Origin: Candidatus Egerieousia excrementavium
GTDB lineage: Bacteria > Bacteroidota > Bacteroidia > Bacteroidales > UBA932
Direction: 5' to 3'
NCBI GenBank assembly: GCA_017694275.1
Contig: JADINB010000011.1
Location: forward strand, 1 to 7,655
DNA: 7,655 bases
The position numbers were made by a program, and so were the translations under genes. Of the stretch, positions 5,788 to 7,655 are shown one piece after another; positions within the stretch are counted from its first letter, which is position 1; every line of letters starts with the position of its first letter. Below the pieces are notes generated by a model. The model did no database searches and had not been told where the DNA came from. It worked only from the letters and a program-made list of their open reading frames with translations.

Positions 5788-6858
5788 CTATTTCAGGGCA
5801 TCAAAAAAGGCCTTGCGCTCCTTTTCAATAAGAATTTCAGTTTCGACAGGGATATAAAACAGACGCCTTTTAACCTCATCATCAACGAAACTGCAACTCG
5901 CCAGACGCTTGCAATCCTTTTCAGTCGTAAAGACCACAGCCAGCGGATATTTCGCCGACATTCCTGAAATCAGCTTCATATCAGACCTGGAAAAGCTTTT
6001 ATGGTCTGCAAACCTTATTGAATCCAGCAGATTATACTCTGCGGCGATATGGTTCTTGAACAGTCTGTCATTTGCAATTGCAGAAAAACAGATGGCAGCC
6101 CTGGAGTAGAGATATCTGTTATCCGCTTCATTTTCAAAAACTGCGACAGGCCTCTTGTACACAATGGAAGAAAAATACAGGCCCTGTTCCTTGCGCAACC
6201 CCAGCGACTTTCTCCAACGCTCCCTTTCAGACTGGAGCACCTTTCCGGTCGCCGCTTCGTCTATAATCCCGTTTTCATATTCCACGGCCATACTGCACTT
6301 TGTAATGACAACACTGTCGGCACGCCTTATCTGGCATGGCAAATCCCTGAGCCTGCCTATCGGCAACAGATTGTCTCCCTTGATACTCCTTCCGCTGTCT
6401 ATCAGCAATATGGAGTGAGACGGTACAATTTTCCTATATTGAAAGGCATCGTCGAGCAGAATAATATCGGGCTTCCGTTCCATGGCAAGCAGCCTGTCTA
6501 CCCCTTCGATTCTGTCCTTGCAGACCGCAACGGTTATCTGCGGGAACTTCTGTTTAATCTGCAGAGGTTCATCGCCGCTCTCTGAAAAGGTGTCGGAAGT
6601 CTCGACTATTCTAAAGCCCTTGCTTTTACGCTTATATCCCCTTGACAGCACCGCAATTCCTGCAGAGGGGCCTAGATGGCGTATTATCATTTCGGTATGG
6701 GGCGTCTTGCCTGTCCCGCCAACGGTAATATTGCCCACACAAATTACGGGGGTGCAGTATTTCTTAGACTTTATCCACCCCCTGTCATAACACAGATGCC
6801 TTATTTTAAGTATGATAAAATACGGAAGCAGCACCGTTTTGCTAAGCAGCCCTATCAT
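5788..6858 (-). CDS. lpxK: Tetraacyldisaccharide 4'-kinase (lipid A pathway)
   Basis: Transfers phosphate from ATP to the 4' position of the tetraacyl disaccharide 1-phosphate, making lipid IVA at the cytoplasmic face of the inner membrane. At 356 residues it has normal length. A hydrophobic N-terminal stretch (about 4-20) fits the membrane-docking helix. The P-loop is in VGNITVGGTGKTPH (41-54; Walker A Gly47-Thr52). LSRGYKRK follows at 71-78, GDEP at 95-98, LDDAFQYRK at 135-143, ADHKSF at 284-289 and TTEKD at 311-315. By motif, Asp96 and His286 correspond to the catalytic Asp99/His261 pair known from Aquifex aeolicus LpxK. Two positions depart from the usual family pattern: QY rather than QH at 140-141, and GRLRDLP rather than the usual LREP-type sequence at 168-174. 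It starts 27 bp after the dusB stop and is probably co-transcribed with it. No Shine-Dalgarno sequence is obvious. Confidence 0.97.
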   Translation of the reverse strand: MIGLLSKTVLLPYFIILKIRHLCYDRGWIKSKKYCTPVICVGNITVGGTGKTPHTEMIIRHLGPSAGIAVLSRGYKRKSKGFRIVETSDTFSESGDEPLQIKQKFPQITVAVCKDRIEGVDRLLAMERKPDIILLDDAFQYRKIVPSHSILLIDSGRSIKGDNLLPIGRLRDLPCQIRRADSVVITKCSMAVEYENGIIDEAATGKVLQSERERWRKSLGLRKEQGLYFSSIVYKRPVAVFENEADNRYLYSRAAICFSAIANDRLFKNHIAAEYNLLDSIRFADHKSFSRSDMKLISGMSAKYPLAVVFTTEKDCKRLASCSFVDDEVKRRLFYIPVETEILIEKERKAFFDALK

Positions 6859-6885
6859 TGGAACAATTTTAAACCTGAGGCAAAT

Positions 6886-7655
6886 TTATTCAAAATTGGC
6901 CTTTATGTAATCAAGCAGTTCAAAAACTTTTTCAGGAGAATTCTCCGTGACAAGTTTCAGACGCGTCTCCTTGAAATTGTCTATGCCTTTAAAGTAGTTC
7001 GACAGGTGCCGCCTCATTTCCAGCACCCCAACTCTTTCCCCTTTGCATTCAAGCGACTTTGCCAGATGTTTTTTTGCAAGCTCCACCTTTTCTGAAACCG
7101 TGAGCGGTGGCATTGGAGTCCCGTGTTCAAGATAATATTTGATTTCTCTGAATATCCAGGGGCGTCCGTATGTGGCACGGCCTATCATTACAGCGTCTAC
7201 TCCATACCTTTCAAAAGCCGCTTTTGCAGAGGGGCCGTCTGTAATGTCCCCATTGCCTATTACCGGAATGTGCATGCGGGGGTTTTCCTTTATTTTCCCA
7301 ATCAGACTCCAGTCTGCCTCCCCCTTGTACATCTGCGCCCTGGTCCGGCCGTGCACGGTTATGGCGGCAATGCCCACATCCTGCAACCTTTCCGCCAGTT
7401 CCACGATTATCTTGGAATTTTCATCCCAGCCGAGCCTGGTCTTGACCGTAACAGGAAGCCTGCACCGCTTTACGATGCGCTCGGTTATCTCCACCATCTT
7501 GTCGGGTTCGCGCATCATTCCCGAACCGGCCCCCCGGCCGGCAATCTTGCTTACCGGGCATCCAAAGTTGATGTCTATAAGGTCGGCCCCGCATCCTCCG
7601 GCTATGGCAGGGGCATTTTCGGCCATTTCGGCAGCCTGCTCCATCGCTTCGGGAA
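6886..7655 (-). CDS. dusB: tRNA-dihydrouridine synthase, DusB type (5' end outside window)
   Basis: FMN enzyme that reduces uridine to dihydrouridine in the tRNA D-loop, using NADPH. The frame is open through the window edge (Pro-Glu-Ala precede the Met at 7642-7644), so the N-terminal part, probably 70-80 residues by family length, is missing; 256 codons are present. Visible motifs in order: DINFGCPVSKIAGRGAGSGMM with the catalytic Cys codon at 7558-7560; VKTRLGWD; TVHGRTRAQMYKGEADW; IPVIGNGDI; and the FMN-phosphate-binding end of the TIM barrel, DAVMIGRATYGRPWIF. A C-terminal helical tRNA-binding domain follows, with MRRHLSNYFKG. The pattern fits the DusB/NifR3 branch; the exact paralogue cannot be fixed without the N-terminus. 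lpxK follows after 27 bp on the same strand, which suggests one transcript. The promoter lies outside the window. Confidence 0.94.
   Translation of the reverse strand, partial: PEAMEQAAEMAENAPAIAGGCGADLIDINFGCPVSKIAGRGAGSGMMREPDKMVEITERIVKRCRLPVTVKTRLGWDENSKIIVELAERLQDVGIAAITVHGRTRAQMYKGEADWSLIGKIKENPRMHIPVIGNGDITDGPSAKAAFERYGVDAVMIGRATYGRPWIFREIKYYLEHGTPMPPLTVSEKVELAKKHLAKSLECKGERVGVLEMRRHLSNYFKGIDNFKETRLKLVTENSPEKVFELLDYIKANFE

Noticed and set aside
6049..6585. A 178-codon plus-strand open frame and several overlapping ones
   Set aside because: All are antisense to lpxK, whose motifs are unmistakable; mutually overlapping frames of this kind are expected by chance on the opposite strand.

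Overview
This window is chromosomal DNA from a member of the Bacteroidota, most likely Bacteroidales. The evidence is a classic SusC/SusD outer-membrane pair, a promoter of the Bacteroides type (TTG, then TAnnTTTG), AT-rich leaders with no Shine-Dalgarno sequence, and an lpxK gene of a lipid A-making Gram-negative. The genus cannot be told from the sequence. No RNA gene, IS element, integrase or CRISPR array was seen.

Layout. Positions 1-164 (+) hold the last 53 codons of an unrecognised hydrophobic protein. It converges on a two-gene minus-strand operon, susC (2057-5269) then susD (237-2057). The two genes overlap by one base (TAATG), and a strong intrinsic terminator (162-200) follows susD. 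Positions 5270-5787 are a long intergenic region. Beyond it lie lpxK (5788-6858) and the C-terminal 256 codons of a dusB-type tRNA-dihydrouridine synthase (6886-7655). Both are on the minus strand in the order dusB then lpxK, with 27 bp between them and a terminator just after lpxK (5737-5761).

How the genes work together. SusC is a TonB-dependent outer-membrane channel and SusD is the lipoprotein lid that captures substrate over it; together they import one bulky nutrient. No glycoside hydrolase, peptidase, sigma/anti-sigma pair or hybrid sensor lies beside them here, so the substrate is unknown and the pair looks like an orphan. DusB and LpxK are housekeeping enzymes (tRNA modification and lipid A 4'-phosphorylation) with no visible link to the transporter.

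Most interesting point. The region upstream of susC contains a perfect 17-bp inverted repeat (5361-5377 and 5471-5487). The 93 bp between the arms hold the only good candidate promoter for susCD, now pointing at susC. This is the architecture of a phase-variable invertible promoter. A third copy of the 10-bp core (5346-5355) turns the inner arm into a hairpin or operator-like palindrome, so regulation by a repressor or DNA looping is a serious alternative. A weak 79-codon reading frame runs across the outer arm and may be part of a dispersed element.
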